A stretch of DNA of 5,616 bases from Pseudomonadota bacterium (GTDB lineage: Bacteria > Desulfobacterota > DSM-4660 > Desulfatiglandales > B25-G16). Below are positions 5,407-5,616 of the stretch, in pieces. The translations under genes and the position numbers were made by a program. The stretch's first letter is position 1; every line of letters starts with the position of its first letter. A model generated the notes under the pieces. It was given only the letters and a program-made list of their open reading frames with translations, was not told the origin of the DNA and made no database searches. The stretch spans positions 1 through 5,616 of the forward strand of contig DAOVRY010000080.1 of NCBI GenBank assembly GCA_030633645.1, given 5' to 3'.

Positions 5407-5412
5407 TCCTCT
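5407..5412 (-). promoter_or_regulatory. Ribosome-binding site that fixes the acyl-CoA dehydrogenase start
   Basis: On the minus strand AGAGGA lies here, with its GAGG core five bases from the ATG at 5402-5400. It supports the 383-aa protein over the 432-aa open frame starting at 5549, whose extra residues come from the 29-bp box and the GTTAC-rich leader. Confidence 0.7.
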
Positions 5413-5415
5413 TCT

Positions 5416-5444
5416 CTAGCGAAGCTTCGCCTCAAACCGACAAG
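5416..5444. repeat. 29-bp box, copy 2 (just upstream of the acyl-CoA dehydrogenase)
   Basis: This box matches 2271-2299 at 27 of 29 positions, including the exact 20-mer aagcttcgcctcaaaccgac (5422-5441). The part gcgaagcttcgc (5420-5431) is a perfect 12-bp palindrome. It ends 13 bases before the start codon, so it lies in the leader of the dehydrogenase-mutase mRNA next to the ribosome-binding site. Confidence 0.8.
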
Positions 5445-5489
5445 GCAAGATGTCAGTAAGAAAATACGAAATACTGCGTAACGTTTATG

Positions 5490-5591
5490 GGTTACGGTTA
5501 CGATGCCCGTTTCGTTTTTCGGTAACGTCATTAGTCTTTTTATTTCCACGTTACCTTAACCGTTACCGATACGGGCTTCGTTACCCTAACC
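5490..5591. repeat. Long imperfect hairpin of GTTAC-type repeats in the leader
   Basis: Three arm pairs nest around one centre. 5490-5509 and 5572-5591 are complementary at 17 of 20 positions. cccgtttcg (5506-5514) pairs with cgatacggg (5567-5575) at eight of nine. ggtaacgt (5521-5528) pairs exactly with acgttacc (5548-5555) across a 19-base spacer. The second pair overlaps the first by four bases on each side. The segment is rich in gttacc, gttacg and taacc units. It lies 88-189 bases upstream of the dehydrogenase start and could be a leader structure, a protein-binding array or a dispersed REP-like repeat. Confidence 0.6.
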
Positions 5592-5616
5592 GTTACCCTA
5601 ATAAACCAGCAAAAAC

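Overview
The window reads as a chromosomal fragment of an anaerobic, fatty-acid-oxidising bacterium. The gene content and protein style (an FTEPDHGSD-type acyl-CoA dehydrogenase, a split B12 acyl-CoA mutase, a free-standing MeaB GTPase) would suit an uncultured Desulfobacterota-type sulfate reducer or syntroph. That placement is inference from style only. All genes lie on the minus strand, so transcription runs from high to low coordinates.

Layout in transcription order. (1) 5403-5616: non-coding leader with GTTAC-rich inverted repeats and a 29-bp box. (2) 5402-4251: acyl-CoA dehydrogenase, 383 aa. (3) 4238-2562: large catalytic subunit of a B12-dependent acyl-CoA mutase, 558 aa, 12 bp behind the dehydrogenase. 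(4) 2006-2561: 556 bp without a convincing gene, made of short repeat modules. (5) 2005-1595: 136-aa B12-binding subunit of the mutase. (6) 1402-1594: a second repeat-filled gap with a candidate promoter. (7) 1401-442: MeaB/ArgK-type GTPase. (8) 442-212: two-helix membrane protein overlapping meaB by one base. (9) 180-1: N-terminal 60 residues of an XRE-type regulator, cut by the window edge.

The mutase would usually be labelled methylmalonyl-CoA mutase, but its substrate-selecting residues do not fit that label. The positions equivalent to Tyr89 and Arg207 of the Propionibacterium enzyme are Phe88 and Gln206 here, the pair found in isobutyryl-CoA mutase. Together with the co-transcribed acyl-CoA dehydrogenase, this suggests a module that interconverts isobutyryl-CoA and butyryl-CoA and oxidises butyryl-CoA to crotonyl-CoA. 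MeaB would load and protect the B12 cofactor. The XRE protein may be a local regulator.

The second notable feature is the non-coding DNA. Diverged inverted copies of a roughly 120-130 bp repeat flank the B12-subunit gene, and part of a further copy lies just after the large-subunit gene. A 29-bp box with a GTTAAC/GTTAC-rich hairpin on its upstream side occurs ahead of both the dehydrogenase-mutase pair and the B12-subunit gene, in the same orientation. No transposase, tRNA, rRNA or CRISPR array was seen.
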